This document shows positions 48,945 to 59,974 of a DNA stretch of 64,000 nucleotides, piece by piece (within the stretch, counting starts at the first letter, position 1; every line of letters begins with the position of its first letter). Made by a program: the position numbers and the translations under genes. Origin of the DNA: Rahnella woolbedingensis (GTDB lineage Bacteria > Pseudomonadota > Gammaproteobacteria > Enterobacterales > Enterobacteriaceae). Location: positions 1 through 64,000 of the forward strand of contig NZ_RAHH01000017.1 in the NCBI RefSeq assembly GCF_003602095.1, given 5' to 3'. The notes beneath the pieces are model-generated. The model saw only the letters and a list, made by a program, of their open reading frames with translations, made no database searches and was not told where the DNA came from.

Positions 48945-50339
48945 CTAATGTTTTACAATGGGATAAGGTTGGTATACGCCACGCAAGCTGTTCAGGAATG
49001 CAACAATATCATTAACATCCTGTGCAGAAGGATTTTCACCTACCTGGAAGACCATCATTTGCCGCACGGCTTCATCCAACGTTGCCACATCTCCCCGGTG
49101 GAAATACGGAGCCGTCAGGCTGATATTACGCAGAGTCGGTACTTTCTGCCGGAATCGATCGCGCTCATTGTGAGTCACGTTCAGGCGGCCGATATCTGCA
49201 TCCGTAAAATCATTATGAAAGTATTCTTTTCTTAGCCCAAGAGGTTCGTAAGACTGGCCACCCAATGTCTTACCGACATGGCAAGTGGCGCATTTATTCT
49301 CCTTAAACAACTGATAGCCATGTTGTTGTTGCGCAGTGATCGCTTGCTCGTCACCGCGTAAATAACGGTCAAACGGGCTATCGGGAGTTATTAATGTTTT
49401 CTCGAACTCGCTGATGGCATCAGTGATCGTAGCTTGAGTAAATCCCTGCGGATAACTTTCGAGGAACTTCTCCTTCAAGCCTGTATCCTGATCGAGTTTG
49501 GCAATAATTTCATCCCAGGATACCGATCCCATCTCTTTCGGATTGAGTGGCGGACCGCCCGCCTGAGCCTGTAAATCAGCGGCACGTCCATCCCAAAATT
49601 GCTGATGGTTAAAGACTGCATTAAAGACCGTCGGCGCGTTGATTGGCCCTGTCTGCTCCTTGATGCCTATGGATGTTTTATGCCCGTCAACGCCGCCAGT
49701 AGCCAATGAATGGCAGCTGGCACATGAAACCGTACCATCTCCGGAAAGCCGCGGGTCATGGAATAAACGCGTTCCGAGAGCCACTTTGTTGCTATCAACC
49801 TCTGATGACTTCGGCAAGATTTGCACGGGTTCATTCTGCCATTCGGCCGCTGCCCCTGCCGTACTGTAATAGGTGCGTCGTTGTTGTTTAACCCAGGTCA
49901 AAAGTTCATTACGCTCTGCCTGACTCATCTTTCCGGCCCAGTGCAAAGCGGTGTAACGGGCAGGCGGCATTGCATTATTTTGCATCACCCATTCAATCTT
50001 CGCCAAATCAGCTTCTGGCGCAGCCTTCCCGTCACGCAAACTCTGACGTACGGGCTGAAGATCAAACAACTTGTTCCCGATTTGGATGTCGTAATTCATC
50101 AATTGTTTAGCAACAGGTAATGAGGCATAGAAAGGTAACGATGCGGATGGCGTATGGCAGTAGTCACACCCCTTTTGATTCAGCATTTTTAGAATCTTGG
50201 CATTCTCGGGTGAAAGTCCGGCAACTGAAGATGATGTGCTGCGTTGTGTGTCGAAATGATAAACATAAGCCACGGTACCCAAATAGCATAAACAACCCGC
50301 TATCGCCGCACCCACGATGGTCTTTTTAATATTATTCAT
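48945..50339 (-). CDS. Tri-haem cytochrome c peroxidase (Ccp/YhjA type)
   Basis: Protein of 464 residues with an N-terminal membrane anchor (about 8-28) and three CxxCH haem sites: CDYCH (about 58), CASCH (about 206) and CATCH (about 351). The second and third belong to the di-haem peroxidase domain; the first is the extra N-terminal haem domain of E. coli Ccp (YhjA). That enzyme accepts electrons from quinol and reduces hydrogen peroxide in the periplasm, allowing peroxide respiration without oxygen. A perfect FNR box upstream fits this. Located between yajI and secF, where E. coli has other genes (tsx, yajD). Confidence 0.93.
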   Translation of the reverse strand: MNNIKKTIVGAAIAGCLCYLGTVAYVYHFDTQRSTSSSVAGLSPENAKILKMLNQKGCDYCHTPSASLPFYASLPVAKQLMNYDIQIGNKLFDLQPVRQSLRDGKAAPEADLAKIEWVMQNNAMPPARYTALHWAGKMSQAERNELLTWVKQQRRTYYSTAGAAAEWQNEPVQILPKSSEVDSNKVALGTRLFHDPRLSGDGTVSCASCHSLATGGVDGHKTSIGIKEQTGPINAPTVFNAVFNHQQFWDGRAADLQAQAGGPPLNPKEMGSVSWDEIIAKLDQDTGLKEKFLESYPQGFTQATITDAISEFEKTLITPDSPFDRYLRGDEQAITAQQQHGYQLFKENKCATCHVGKTLGGQSYEPLGLRKEYFHNDFTDADIGRLNVTHNERDRFRQKVPTLRNISLTAPYFHRGDVATLDEAVRQMMVFQVGENPSAQDVNDIVAFLNSLRGVYQPYPIVKH

Positions 50340-50445
50340 GAACCTTCCCTATCCTGATGACATCCCGACAGCCCGCCGTGGCGAAGCTCTGTATCTGCGT
50401 CGATTTTCCGGCAAGATATGATGATGACAGAGAAAGAGAGGGGGA

Positions 50446-50459
50446 TTGATTAACATCAA
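50446..50459 (-). promoter_or_regulatory. FNR box upstream of ccp
   Basis: TTGAT-TAAC-ATCAA, a perfect FNR palindrome, centred at 50452.5. On the minus strand a candidate -10 (CATATC at 50415-50420 or TATCTT at 50413-50418) lies about 35 bp downstream, putting the box close to -41 to -46 as in class II activation. Confidence 0.8.
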
Positions 50460-50535
50460 ATACTACAGCACAGCTTACCTATTACTGAGATAGGCCAGGG
50501 CTATTGAATATAGCCGGACGGTTTGAGAAGCAAAA

Positions 50536-50564
50536 AAAAACCCCGCATGCGGGGTTTTTGTTTT
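50536..50564 (-). terminator. Terminator of secD-secF
   Basis: Perfect palindromic stem AAAAACCCCGCA / TGCGGGGTTTTT, followed on the minus strand by four further T; 33 bases past the secF stop. The plus-strand flank GTTTTC also fits a bidirectional terminator. Confidence 0.9.
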
Positions 50565-50592
50565 CTATGTCGGTCACTGAGTCATCGGCAAA

Positions 50593-51567
50593 TTACGGAA
50601 GGATCGAAGGCTGATCTGCGCCCTCTTTTTCCACTTTCTGCTGCAACATGTGTTCACGCTTCATACCCAGTTTCAGGGCCAGCGCAGACGCCACGTAGAT
50701 TGACGAAACCGTACCAATCGACACACCAATCAGCATGGTCAGTGAGAAGCCTTCCAGCAACGCACCACCAAAGATATAGAGCATCAGCACCACCATCAGC
50801 GTAGTTGCTGAGGTCATAATGGTACGGCTTAACGTCTGGGTCAGGGACACGTTCATGATTTCGTAAGAGTTACCGCGACGAATTTTGCGGAAGTTTTCAC
50901 GAATACGGTCCGATACCACGATGGAGTCATTCAGCGAGTAGCCGATAACCGACATCAGGGACGCGATGATGGTCAGGTCAATTTCGATCCTGAACAGTGA
51001 CAACACGCCCATGGTAATGATCACGTCGTGCGCCAGTGCGATAACCGCACCCAGCGCCAGTCGCCATTCAAAGCGGAAACCGACGTAAATCAGGATACTG
51101 ATCAACGCGATCAGCAGCGCCATGCCGCCAGCCTGCGCCAAATCGTTACCTACGCTCGGACCGACAAACTCGACACGTTTTACGGTGGCGTCTTTGTCGA
51201 TATCCGCGTTCACCAGGCTGAGGACTTTATTCCCCAGTTCCTGACCGGCATTACCGGATACAGGCGGAAGGCGAACCATCACATCGCGGCTGCTGCCAAA
51301 GTTCTGAACAACAGGATCCTTGAATCCTGCTTTTTCCAGATCGGCACGCATGGTGTCCAGATTCGCGGGCTGGCTAAGGCTGATTTCAATGACGGTACCG
51401 CCAGTGAAGTCCAGACCCCAGTTGAACCCGCGAACACCCATAATCGCAACAGATGCGATAAACAACAGGCCGGAAATACAGAAGGCCACGTTGTCCCAGC
51501 GCATAAAGTCGATGACTTTACGGCCGTAGTTCAGTTGTTCAACAGTATATGGTTGTTGCTGTGCCAC
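50593..51567 (-). CDS. secF: Protein translocase subunit SecF
   Basis: Inner-membrane SecDF partner, 324 residues (E. coli 323), with six transmembrane helices and a short periplasmic domain. It helps pull exported proteins through SecYEG using the proton gradient. The RND-type segments [12 protein letters not shown] and [19 protein letters not shown] are conserved. Ten bp downstream of secD. Confidence 0.98.
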   Translation of the reverse strand: MAQQQPYTVEQLNYGRKVIDFMRWDNVAFCISGLLFIASVAIMGVRGFNWGLDFTGGTVIEISLSQPANLDTMRADLEKAGFKDPVVQNFGSSRDVMVRLPPVSGNAGQELGNKVLSLVNADIDKDATVKRVEFVGPSVGNDLAQAGGMALLIALISILIYVGFRFEWRLALGAVIALAHDVIITMGVLSLFRIEIDLTIIASLMSVIGYSLNDSIVVSDRIRENFRKIRRGNSYEIMNVSLTQTLSRTIMTSATTLMVVLMLYIFGGALLEGFSLTMLIGVSIGTVSSIYVASALALKLGMKREHMLQQKVEKEGADQPSILP

Positions 51568-51577
51568 AACGCACTCC

Positions 51578-53425
51578 TCAGATAGACAGCTTTTTAATGC
51601 GCTTGCCGCCGTAAACCAGGTTCACGATTGCACGGGTTCCGACGATCGACGTAAACATCGACGTTGCCACACCGATAGCGGTGGTGATAGCAAAGCCTTT
51701 AATCGAACCGGTGCCCACTGCATAAAGAATAATCGCCGTGATCAGGGTAGTAATGTTGGCATCAATGATACTGGAGAACGCGCCTTTATAGCCTTCATGG
51801 ATAGCTTGCTGAATGGAACGTCCATTCTTCATCTCTTCCTTGATACGCTCGTTAATCAGTACGTTGGCGTCTACGGCTACCGCCAGGGTCAGAACGATAC
51901 CTGCGATGCCCGGCATGGTCAGCGTCGCACCTGGCAACAGTGACATAATACCGACAATCAGAATCAGGTTTGCCACCAGCGCAGTTGTTGCGATAAGGCC
52001 AAACTTACGATACCAAACCACCATGAACAGAATGGATGCCACCAGGCCCCACAAGCACGCTTCCAGACCCTGAGTGATGTTTTGCATCCCTAAAGTCGGG
52101 CCGATAGTCCGTTCTTCAACAATCTGAATTGGCGCGATCAACGCACCGGCGCGCAGCAACAGAGACAGCTGACGGGCTTCATTCGGATCATTCACCCCGG
52201 TGATACGGAAGCTGTTACCCAGACGTGACTGAATGGTCGCCACGTTGATGACTTCTTCTTGTTTCGCCAGGATGGAACGGCCATTCGCATCTTTCTTACC
52301 GCTGTCTTTGTACTCCACGAACAGGGTTGCCATCGGTTTGCCGATGTTATCCTTCGTAAAGTTAGACATGGCGTTACCGCCAGCGCTGTCGAGTGAGATG
52401 TTAACCTGCGGCTGATTGTATTCATCCATGCTGGATGACGAGTCAGTGATGTGGTCACCGGTCAGGATCACGCGTTTGTACAGCACCACCGGACGGCCAT
52501 CACGCATGTTTTTCACTTCGCTGTCGCCCGGTACACGACCGGTTGAAGCAGCAGAAGCATCCACATTGGTGTTAACCAGACGGAATTCCAGTGTTGCGGT
52601 CGCGCCTAAAATTTCTTTAGCACGCGCTGTATCCTGAATACCCGGCAGCTCAACCACGATACGGTCAGCACCCTGACGCTGTACCAGCGGCTCGGCCACA
52701 CCCAGTTGGTTTACACGGTTACGCAGGATGGTGATGTTTTGCTGAACGGCATACTCGCGCGCTTCACTCAGGCGAGCATCAGTCATCACCACGTTAGCTG
52801 CGGTATCGCCGCTGTTGGTGATCACTAAATCGCGGTGACGTGGGCTCAGGTAGCTGACCGCAGAATCACGGGTAGCAGCATCGCGGAAACGCACTTCAAC
52901 GCCATAGTTGTCGAGCTTACGCACCGTGGCATAAGGAATATTCTTGTCGCGCAGGTCGCTGCGCATGTTGTCCATCGTCTGCTCTTGCAGCTTACTCAGC
53001 GCGGTATCCATATCCACTTCCATCAGGAAGTGAACACCACCACGCAAGTCGAGGCCCAGCTTCATCGGCTCAGCGCCCAGCATGCTCAACCAGCGCGGCG
53101 TTGCCGGCGCGAGGTTCAGTGCAATAACAAACTTGTCGCCCAGCGCTTCCGTCAACGCTTCACGTGCACGTAGCTGTACATCCGTGTCTTTGAAACGGGC
53201 AAGAATAGCGCCTTTCTCCAGAGCAACTGATTTGATCTGGATTTTGCTTTGATCTAATACGTTACGGACTTGGTCCAGCGTTGCCTCACTGGCGTCGGAA
53301 CCCCGAGCACCAGTGATTTGAACAGCCGGATCCTCACCATAAAGGTTGGGAAGTGCATAAAGCAGCCCGACGATGATCACAACGATCAACATCAGATACT
53401 TCCACGCAGGATAACGGTTTAACAC
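51578..53425 (-). CDS. secD: Protein translocase subunit SecD
   Basis: Inner-membrane SecDF subunit of 615 residues, the same as E. coli. One N-terminal helix, a large periplasmic P1 domain (about 35-445) and five further helices. [16 protein letters not shown] and the proton-path segment [15 protein letters not shown] (conserved Asp) are visible. Twenty-seven bp downstream of yajC in the yajC-secD-secF cluster. Confidence 0.98.
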   Translation of the reverse strand: MLNRYPAWKYLMLIVVIIVGLLYALPNLYGEDPAVQITGARGSDASEATLDQVRNVLDQSKIQIKSVALEKGAILARFKDTDVQLRAREALTEALGDKFVIALNLAPATPRWLSMLGAEPMKLGLDLRGGVHFLMEVDMDTALSKLQEQTMDNMRSDLRDKNIPYATVRKLDNYGVEVRFRDAATRDSAVSYLSPRHRDLVITNSGDTAANVVMTDARLSEAREYAVQQNITILRNRVNQLGVAEPLVQRQGADRIVVELPGIQDTARAKEILGATATLEFRLVNTNVDASAASTGRVPGDSEVKNMRDGRPVVLYKRVILTGDHITDSSSSMDEYNQPQVNISLDSAGGNAMSNFTKDNIGKPMATLFVEYKDSGKKDANGRSILAKQEEVINVATIQSRLGNSFRITGVNDPNEARQLSLLLRAGALIAPIQIVEERTIGPTLGMQNITQGLEACLWGLVASILFMVVWYRKFGLIATTALVANLILIVGIMSLLPGATLTMPGIAGIVLTLAVAVDANVLINERIKEEMKNGRSIQQAIHEGYKGAFSSIIDANITTLITAIILYAVGTGSIKGFAITTAIGVATSMFTSIVGTRAIVNLVYGGKRIKKLSI

Positions 53426-53452
53426 GGCAGTTCCCTTCGGGAAAATCGAAAA

Positions 53453-53785
53453 TTAGATAGACTTCATCGTGCCTTTTGGCAGAACTGCTGCCACGAAGTC
53501 ACGCTTGATCATCACTTCGTTGGTGTCGTTCAGTGCGATAACCACATAACCGGTTTCGGCTACTTTGGTTACGCGACCGATCAGACCACCGGTGGTCATG
53601 ACTTCGTCACCTTTACCGATAGAGTCCATCAGTTTTTTGTGTTCTTTAGAGCGTTTCTGCTGCGGGCGCAGGATCATGAAATAGAAGATCAGACCAAAAA
53701 CCACCAGCATGATAACCAGAGAGTAAGGACTTCCCTGTGACGGTGCGCCGGTCGCTGCGACTGCATCGGAAATGAAAAAGCTCAT
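53453..53785 (-). CDS. yajC: Sec translocon accessory protein YajC
   Basis: Small inner-membrane protein of 110 residues, the same as E. coli, that associates with SecDF. One transmembrane helix about 22-42 (LVIMLVVFGLIFYFMILRPQQ) is followed by a cytoplasmic domain with GDEVMTTGGLIGRVTKV. First of yajC-secDF, 163 bp after tgt. Confidence 0.97.
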   Translation of the reverse strand: MSFFISDAVAATGAPSQGSPYSLVIMLVVFGLIFYFMILRPQQKRSKEHKKLMDSIGKGDEVMTTGGLIGRVTKVAETGYVVIALNDTNEVMIKRDFVAAVLPKGTMKSI

Positions 53786-53948
53786 TTAATTTCCCTCATT
53801 GTTGTTGTGAAGCAAAGTTGTAGTAAAACAAATCGCGGATCCGAACAGGAGTCTGGCGATGAAACGTCTCGCACAATACCTCATAATGCCGGTCCAAGAA
53901 ATTATAAAATCGGCACCCTCTTACGAAGATGCCGATATTAGAAAGAAA

Positions 53949-55184
<1,236 letters not shown>

Positions 55185-56255
55185 CTACTGACCGACCACT
55201 TCCTGTGGCGCCAGCGGGTTACGGTTGATGAACATTGCATCACCATAACTAAAGAAACGGTACTGCTCAGCGACGGCCTGATGATAGGCATTCATCGTAT
55301 TTTTATAGCCGGCAAATGCCGACACCAGCATGATCAGCGTCGACTCAGGCAGGTGGAAATTGGTAATCAGGGAATCAATCACGTCATAGTGATAACCCGG
55401 ATAGATGAAGATCTTAGTATCGCCGAAGAAGGGTGCAATCAGCGCATCTTCACTGGCTTTTGCCGCGCTTTCCAGCGAACGGACGGACGTTGTGCCCACG
55501 GCCACCACTTTATTGCCGCGTGCTTTACAGGCCAGCACCGCGTCCACCACTTCCTGAGGCACTTCGGCATACTCAGCGTGCATGATGTGGTCTTCAATGG
55601 TGTCCACGCGAACCGGCTGGAAAGTCCCTGCGCCCACGTGCAGCGTGACGAAAGCAAACTCCACGCCTTTGGCTTTCAGCGCATCCATCAGCGGCTCATC
55701 GAAGTGCAAACCGGCAGTTGGCGCGGCAACTGCACCCGGACGTTCGCTGTAGACGGTCTGATAAAGTTCGCGGTCGGATTCTTCATCAGGACGGTCGATA
55801 TATGGTGGCAGCGGCATATGGCCGATTTCGTTGAGCAGAGTAAAGACATCACGATCTTCATTAAATTCCAGCTCGAACAACGTATCGTGGCGCGCCACCA
55901 TCGTCGCTTTAATCTCTTCTTTATCACCGAGCAGCAGTTCTGCGCCCGGTTTTGGCGATTTGGACGCACGCACATGCGCCAGCACGCGATGCGAATCGAG
56001 TACACGCTCAACCAGCACTTCAATTTTTCCGCCGCTGACCTTACGGCCAAATACGCGGGCCGGGATCACGCGGGTATTGTTAAATACCAGCAAATCACCG
56101 GGGTGGATTTTATCGAGAATGTCAGTGAACACGCCGTGCGTTAACTCACCGCTCGGCCCGTCCAGAGACAACAAACGACAGCCGCTGCGCTGGGTCTGCG
56201 GATAGCGGGAAATCAGGGATTCAGGGAGTTCAAAAGAAAAATCGGCAACACGCAT
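55185..56255 (-). CDS. queA: S-adenosylmethionine:tRNA ribosyltransferase-isomerase
   Basis: Adds the cyclopentenediol ring to preQ1-modified tRNA from S-adenosylmethionine, making epoxyqueuosine; 356 residues, the same as E. coli. Family segments: [15 protein letters not shown] at the N-terminus, [34 protein letters not shown] and [19 protein letters not shown]. 111 bp upstream of tgt, so the two may be cotranscribed. Divergent from acpH. Confidence 0.98.
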   Translation of the reverse strand: MRVADFSFELPESLISRYPQTQRSGCRLLSLDGPSGELTHGVFTDILDKIHPGDLLVFNNTRVIPARVFGRKVSGGKIEVLVERVLDSHRVLAHVRASKSPKPGAELLLGDKEEIKATMVARHDTLFELEFNEDRDVFTLLNEIGHMPLPPYIDRPDEESDRELYQTVYSERPGAVAAPTAGLHFDEPLMDALKAKGVEFAFVTLHVGAGTFQPVRVDTIEDHIMHAEYAEVPQEVVDAVLACKARGNKVVAVGTTSVRSLESAAKASEDALIAPFFGDTKIFIYPGYHYDVIDSLITNFHLPESTLIMLVSAFAGYKNTMNAYHQAVAEQYRFFSYGDAMFINRNPLAPQEVVGQ

Positions 56256-56389
56256 GGCTTTTCACTTCACTTAACGACAAAAACAGGCGGCTTAGTCTAG
56301 AGGGACGGGGCATCCCCTGCAAGCATCTGCGTCAATAAAGGCATCCGCTGCGCTGTCAGAGATCAACTTTCCTGCGTTATACTCCGCCA

Positions 56390-56971
56390 ATGAACTTTCT
56401 AGCTCACCTCCATCTGGCCGCTCTGGCCGAAAGCTCCCTGACCGGCAACCTGCTGGCAGACTTCGTTCGCGGCAATCCTGACGGACAATATTCGGCTGAA
56501 ATCGTCAGCGGGATCCGCATGCATCGCCGCGTTGATACCATGACGGATTCCCTGCCGGAAGTCAGAATTGCGCGCAGCTATTTTCGCGATGATTTTCGCC
56601 GCGTAGCGCCGATCACGCTGGATGTGGTCTGGGATCACTTTCTCTCGCGCCACTGGGCGACGATTCATCCGCAGCAGTCGCTGGAAGATTTTCTTGACGA
56701 CTGTCAGCAGGAAATCGAACCGCTGCTGCCTGAAATGCCTGAGCGTTTTCAGAATCTGAATGCGTATTTATGGCCGGAACGCTGGATGGAACGTTATGCC
56801 GTGCTGCCTTTTATTGGTGATGTTTTACGCGGCATGGCCAACCGGCGGCCAAAACTCGGCGCGCTGACCGGTTCATTTCACGATATCGAGCTGAATTACG
56901 ACGCTCTGGAACAGCTTTTTTGGCAGTTTTATCCGGTCATGATGCAACAGGCGAAAGACCGGCAAATCTGA
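56390..56971 (+). CDS. acpH: Acyl carrier protein phosphodiesterase
   Basis: Removes 4'-phosphopantetheine from holo-ACP; 193 residues, the same as E. coli AcpH (YajB). HD-type metal-binding residues lie in [33 protein letters not shown] and [11 protein letters not shown]. Single gene divergent from queA, as in E. coli. No strong Shine-Dalgarno is visible before the ATG. Confidence 0.95.
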   Translation: MNFLAHLHLAALAESSLTGNLLADFVRGNPDGQYSAEIVSGIRMHRRVDTMTDSLPEVRIARSYFRDDFRRVAPITLDVVWDHFLSRHWATIHPQQSLEDFLDDCQQEIEPLLPEMPERFQNLNAYLWPERWMERYAVLPFIGDVLRGMANRRPKLGALTGSFHDIELNYDALEQLFWQFYPVMMQQAKDRQI

Positions 56972-57061
56972 CAAATACCGCGAATTTTGTGAATCACCCC
57001 ACAATTCCCTGCAAAACAAAAGGTTTTTGTTAAAGAAGTTTGAGACTTGCGTCAAAGACTG

Positions 57062-57098
57062 ATAGCCGGATGCTATCTGATTGATTGGTGTGATGGGG
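57062..57098 (+). promoter_or_regulatory. OxyR-type binding site upstream of the peroxiredoxin gene
   Basis: ATAG (57062-57065), N7, CTAT (57073-57076), N7, ATTG (57084-57087), N7, GGGG: the first two OxyR quarter-sites are perfect, the third is 2 of 4 or better, the last is lost. Directly downstream is a promoter-like TTTATT (57099-57104), 17-bp spacer, TATACT (57122-57127), placing the site next to the -35 as at known OxyR-activated promoters. Confidence 0.65.
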
Positions 57099-57195
57099 TT
57101 TATTCACCCGAGGGTTGCCCCTATACTGGCAGTCGTTTTGTTCACCCTTCCTTCTCACCTACGACACCCTCATGGGTTTCATAAGGAGTAATATT

Positions 57196-57798
57196 ATGGT
57201 TCTGGTAACTCGCCCAGCCCCTGACTTCACCGCAGCAGCAGTATTAGGCAGCGGCGAAGTAGTTGAAAACTTCAACTTCAAAAAACACACTGCAGGCAAA
57301 CCAACTGTTATCTTCTTCTGGCCAATGGACTTCACTTTCGTATGTCCTTCTGAGCTGATCGCTTTCGATCACCGTTACGAAGAATTCCAGAAACGTGGCG
57401 TAGAAGTGGTAGGCGTTTCTTTTGACTCCGAGTTCGTTCACAACGCATGGCGTAACACCCCTGTTGAGAAAGGCGGTATCGGTCCAGTTAAATACGCAAT
57501 GGTTGCTGACATCAAACGCGAAATTCAGAAAGCTTACGGTATCGAACATCCGGACGCTGGCGTTGCACTGCGCGGCTCTTTCCTGATCGACAAAGAAGGC
57601 GTTGTTCGTCACCAGGTAGTGAACGATCTGCCACTGGGTCGTAACATCGACGAAATGCTGCGTATGGTTGACGCACTGCAATTCCACGAAGAGCACGGCG
57701 AAGTGTGCCCGGCTCAGTGGGAAAAAGGCAAAAAAGGTATGGGCGCATCTCCGGACGGCGTAGCTAAATACCTGACAGAAAACGCGTCAAACCTGTAA
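57196..57798 (+). CDS. Typical 2-Cys peroxiredoxin (AhpC/TSA family)
   Basis: Thiol peroxidase of 200 residues reducing hydrogen peroxide and alkyl hydroperoxides in the cytoplasm. Peroxidatic Cys50 is in DFTFVCPSE and resolving Cys171 in GEVCPAQW; GGIG (about 93-96) is present while the C-terminus ends YLTENASNL. The ATG at 57196 has AAGGAG upstream; the frame back to 57115 covers the promoter and is rejected. An OxyR-type site precedes it. No ahpF-like gene is adjacent. Followed by its own terminator, then ggt. Confidence 0.95.
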   Translation: MVLVTRPAPDFTAAAVLGSGEVVENFNFKKHTAGKPTVIFFWPMDFTFVCPSELIAFDHRYEEFQKRGVEVVGVSFDSEFVHNAWRNTPVEKGGIGPVKYAMVADIKREIQKAYGIEHPDAGVALRGSFLIDKEGVVRHQVVNDLPLGRNIDEMLRMVDALQFHEEHGEVCPAQWEKGKKGMGASPDGVAKYLTENASNL

Positions 57799-57823
57799 TC
57801 CCTTCACGGATTACAAGGTCAAT

Positions 57824-57852
57824 AACGGTCAGCCCAGCTGGCCGTTTTTTTT
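57824..57852 (+). terminator. Terminator of the peroxiredoxin gene
   Basis: Ten-bp stem AACGGTCAGC / GCTGGCCGTT (one G-T pair), CCA loop, followed by six more T. A second small stem TGTAATCC / GGATTACA spans the stop codon just before it. Confidence 0.9.
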
Positions 57853-58064
57853 GCCTGCAATCCTTCGCGATCACATTTTCCTCTCCCCGTTCCTCATTCC
57901 TCCCCTTTTGCGTCTACGCTGAAAACGTTCCGGTGACGTCATTATGGCGTGCAGTTTGCATAATTATTTGTCTGAACACTGCCGGAAAAAATCACAAAAA
58001 AGCGTTTTCACACAATAACCTGAAGGTTATGACTCATAAGACAGGGTAATAAACAGGAGCCCCT

Positions 58065-59816
58065 ATGTTACGGAAATCACTCATCGCGCTGGCCTTGCTG
58101 ACCAGCTTTCCGTTGTACGCCGCGTCCAGTCCTGCGGTTGAAGCCAAAAACGGCATGGTTGTCACCTCGCAATATCTGGCCTCTCAGGTCGGTGTCGATA
58201 TTCTCAAAATGGGCGGTAATGCCATTGATGCCGCCGTGGCTGTCGGTTACGCGCAGGCCGTCGTCAACCCATGTTGTGGCAATATCGGTGGCGGTGGCTT
58301 CATGACGGTGCATCTTGCCGATGGCAAAGACACCTTTATCAACTTTCGTGAAACCGCCCCTGCTGCCGCCAGCGCCAATATGTATCTGGATGCCGATGGT
58401 AACGTGAAAAAAGGCGCCAGCCTGTACGGCTATCTTGCCGCTGGCGTGCCCGGCACGGTGCTGGGGCTGGATACGGTGCAAAAGGAATACGGCAAACTGA
58501 CGCGCCAGCAGGTGATGGCACCGGCGATTAAACTTGCCCGTCAGGGCTTTGTGCTGACCCGCGCCGATACCGATATTCTCGATACCAAAGTCGACCGTTT
58601 CAAAGAAGATCCAGAAGCGGCACGTATTTTCCTGCGCAAAGACGGCAGTGCGCTGCAGCCCGGCGATAAACTGGTGCAAACCGATTTAGCCAATACGCTG
58701 GAATCCATCTCAAAACACGGACCGGATGCTTTCTATAAAGGCAAAATCCCGGCGGCTGTCGAAGCAGCCTCGAAAAAAGGCGGCGGTATCCTGACAGCTG
58801 CAGATTTCGCGAACTATAAAGTCACCGAAGACGCGCCGATCACCTGCAGCTATCGCGGCTATAAATTCGTTTCAGCCCCACCGCCAAGCTCCGGCGGCGT
58901 GACGATGTGTGAAATTCTCAACATCGTGGAAGGCTATGACATAAAAAGCATGGGCTTCAATTCAGCGGCGTCGATTCACGTTCTTACCGAAGCCATGCGC
59001 CATGCTTATATGGACCGAAATACCTATCTCGGCGACCCCGAGTTTGTAAAAAACCCCATCGACCGCTTGATCAGCAAAAGCTACGCCGAAGAAATCCGCA
59101 AGAAAATAGAAGCCGACAAAGCCACGCCGTCTACGGCCGTTCAGCCGGGCATGGAGCCGCATGAGAAACCGGAAACGACCCATTACTCTATCGTCGATAA
59201 AATGGGTAACGCCGTCTCTACCACTTACACCATCAACGGCCTCTTTGGCTCGGTGGTTATCGCGCCGGGTACCGGTTTCTTCCTAAACGATGAAATGGAT
59301 GATTTCACCACCAAAGTCGGCGAGAAAAATCTCTTCGGTCTGGTTCAGGGTGTTAAAAACTCAATCGCCCCCGGTAAGCGCCCACTATCGTCGATGAGCC
59401 CGAGTTTAGTTACTAAGGACGGCAAAACCTTCATGGTTCTCGGCTCGCCGGGCGGTTCGCGTATCATCACCATTACTTTGCAGACGGCGCTGAATGTCAT
59501 CGATCACGGTATGCCGCCGCAGGAAGCGGTAAATGCGCCACGTATTCATCATCAGTGGCTGCCGGATGAAGTCTATTACGAGCAGCGCGGCGTTTCTCAG
59601 GACAGCCTGAATATCCTGCAGAAGATGGGCTACAAAATGGTGGAACAGACGCCATGGGGTGCTGCAGAACTGATTATGGTGGGATTACCGGGTGCTGCTG
59701 GCGTGACATCCGCCACCTCAGGTAATGACTCGGCGGTATCAGGCAAGGTTCGCGAAGGTTATCTGTATGGCGCGAATGATGTGCGGCGACCAGCAGGCGC
59801 TGCCATCGGTTATTAA
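58065..59816 (+). CDS. ggt: Gamma-glutamyltransferase
   Basis: Periplasmic N-terminal-nucleophile enzyme of 583 residues that hydrolyses or transfers the gamma-glutamyl group of glutathione. The signal peptide ends near residue 20 (PLYA|ASS). The precursor self-cleaves before the Thr in the ETTHYSIVDKMGNAV segment, giving large and small subunits. The Arg/Asp substrate sites in NFRETAP and LNDEMDDF, and the oxyanion GSPGGSRIIT, are visible. The ATG has AGGAG upstream. It lies after the peroxiredoxin gene but with its own 250-bp leader. This is not its E. coli position. Confidence 0.95.
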   Translation: MLRKSLIALALLTSFPLYAASSPAVEAKNGMVVTSQYLASQVGVDILKMGGNAIDAAVAVGYAQAVVNPCCGNIGGGGFMTVHLADGKDTFINFRETAPAAASANMYLDADGNVKKGASLYGYLAAGVPGTVLGLDTVQKEYGKLTRQQVMAPAIKLARQGFVLTRADTDILDTKVDRFKEDPEAARIFLRKDGSALQPGDKLVQTDLANTLESISKHGPDAFYKGKIPAAVEAASKKGGGILTAADFANYKVTEDAPITCSYRGYKFVSAPPPSSGGVTMCEILNIVEGYDIKSMGFNSAASIHVLTEAMRHAYMDRNTYLGDPEFVKNPIDRLISKSYAEEIRKKIEADKATPSTAVQPGMEPHEKPETTHYSIVDKMGNAVSTTYTINGLFGSVVIAPGTGFFLNDEMDDFTTKVGEKNLFGLVQGVKNSIAPGKRPLSSMSPSLVTKDGKTFMVLGSPGGSRIITITLQTALNVIDHGMPPQEAVNAPRIHHQWLPDEVYYEQRGVSQDSLNILQKMGYKMVEQTPWGAAELIMVGLPGAAGVTSATSGNDSAVSGKVREGYLYGANDVRRPAGAAIGY

Positions 59817-59820
59817 CCAG

Positions 59821-59900
59821 CATCCTTCGGGCTGTCTCTGCGTTGGCTGCCTTCATTCAGTTGCCGCCTTGATAAAGCCTGAATGATTTCGTTAATCAGA
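59821..59900. repeat. Internally deleted ERIC element, copy 3
   Basis: Right-end ERIC sequence (CTGCGTTGGCTGCC) is joined to left-part sequence (CATTCAGTTGCCGCCTTGATAAAGCCTGAATGATTTCG) in minus orientation; the central palindrome with AGCTTAC...GTAAG is missing. About 80 bp remain of the usual 127. It lies just downstream of ggt. Confidence 0.65.
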
Positions 59901-59913
59901 TTGTTACACAATA

Positions 59914-59951
59914 AAAAGCCCCCGGGATCGCTAAGATCTCGGGGGCTTTTC
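59914..59951. terminator. Bidirectional terminator between ggt and proY
   Basis: Strong stem AAAAGCCCCC...GATC / GATC...GGGGGCTTTT with T runs on both outer sides. Confidence 0.93.
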
Positions 59952-59974
59952 TTTACCGCAAGGTAAGTGTTTGC

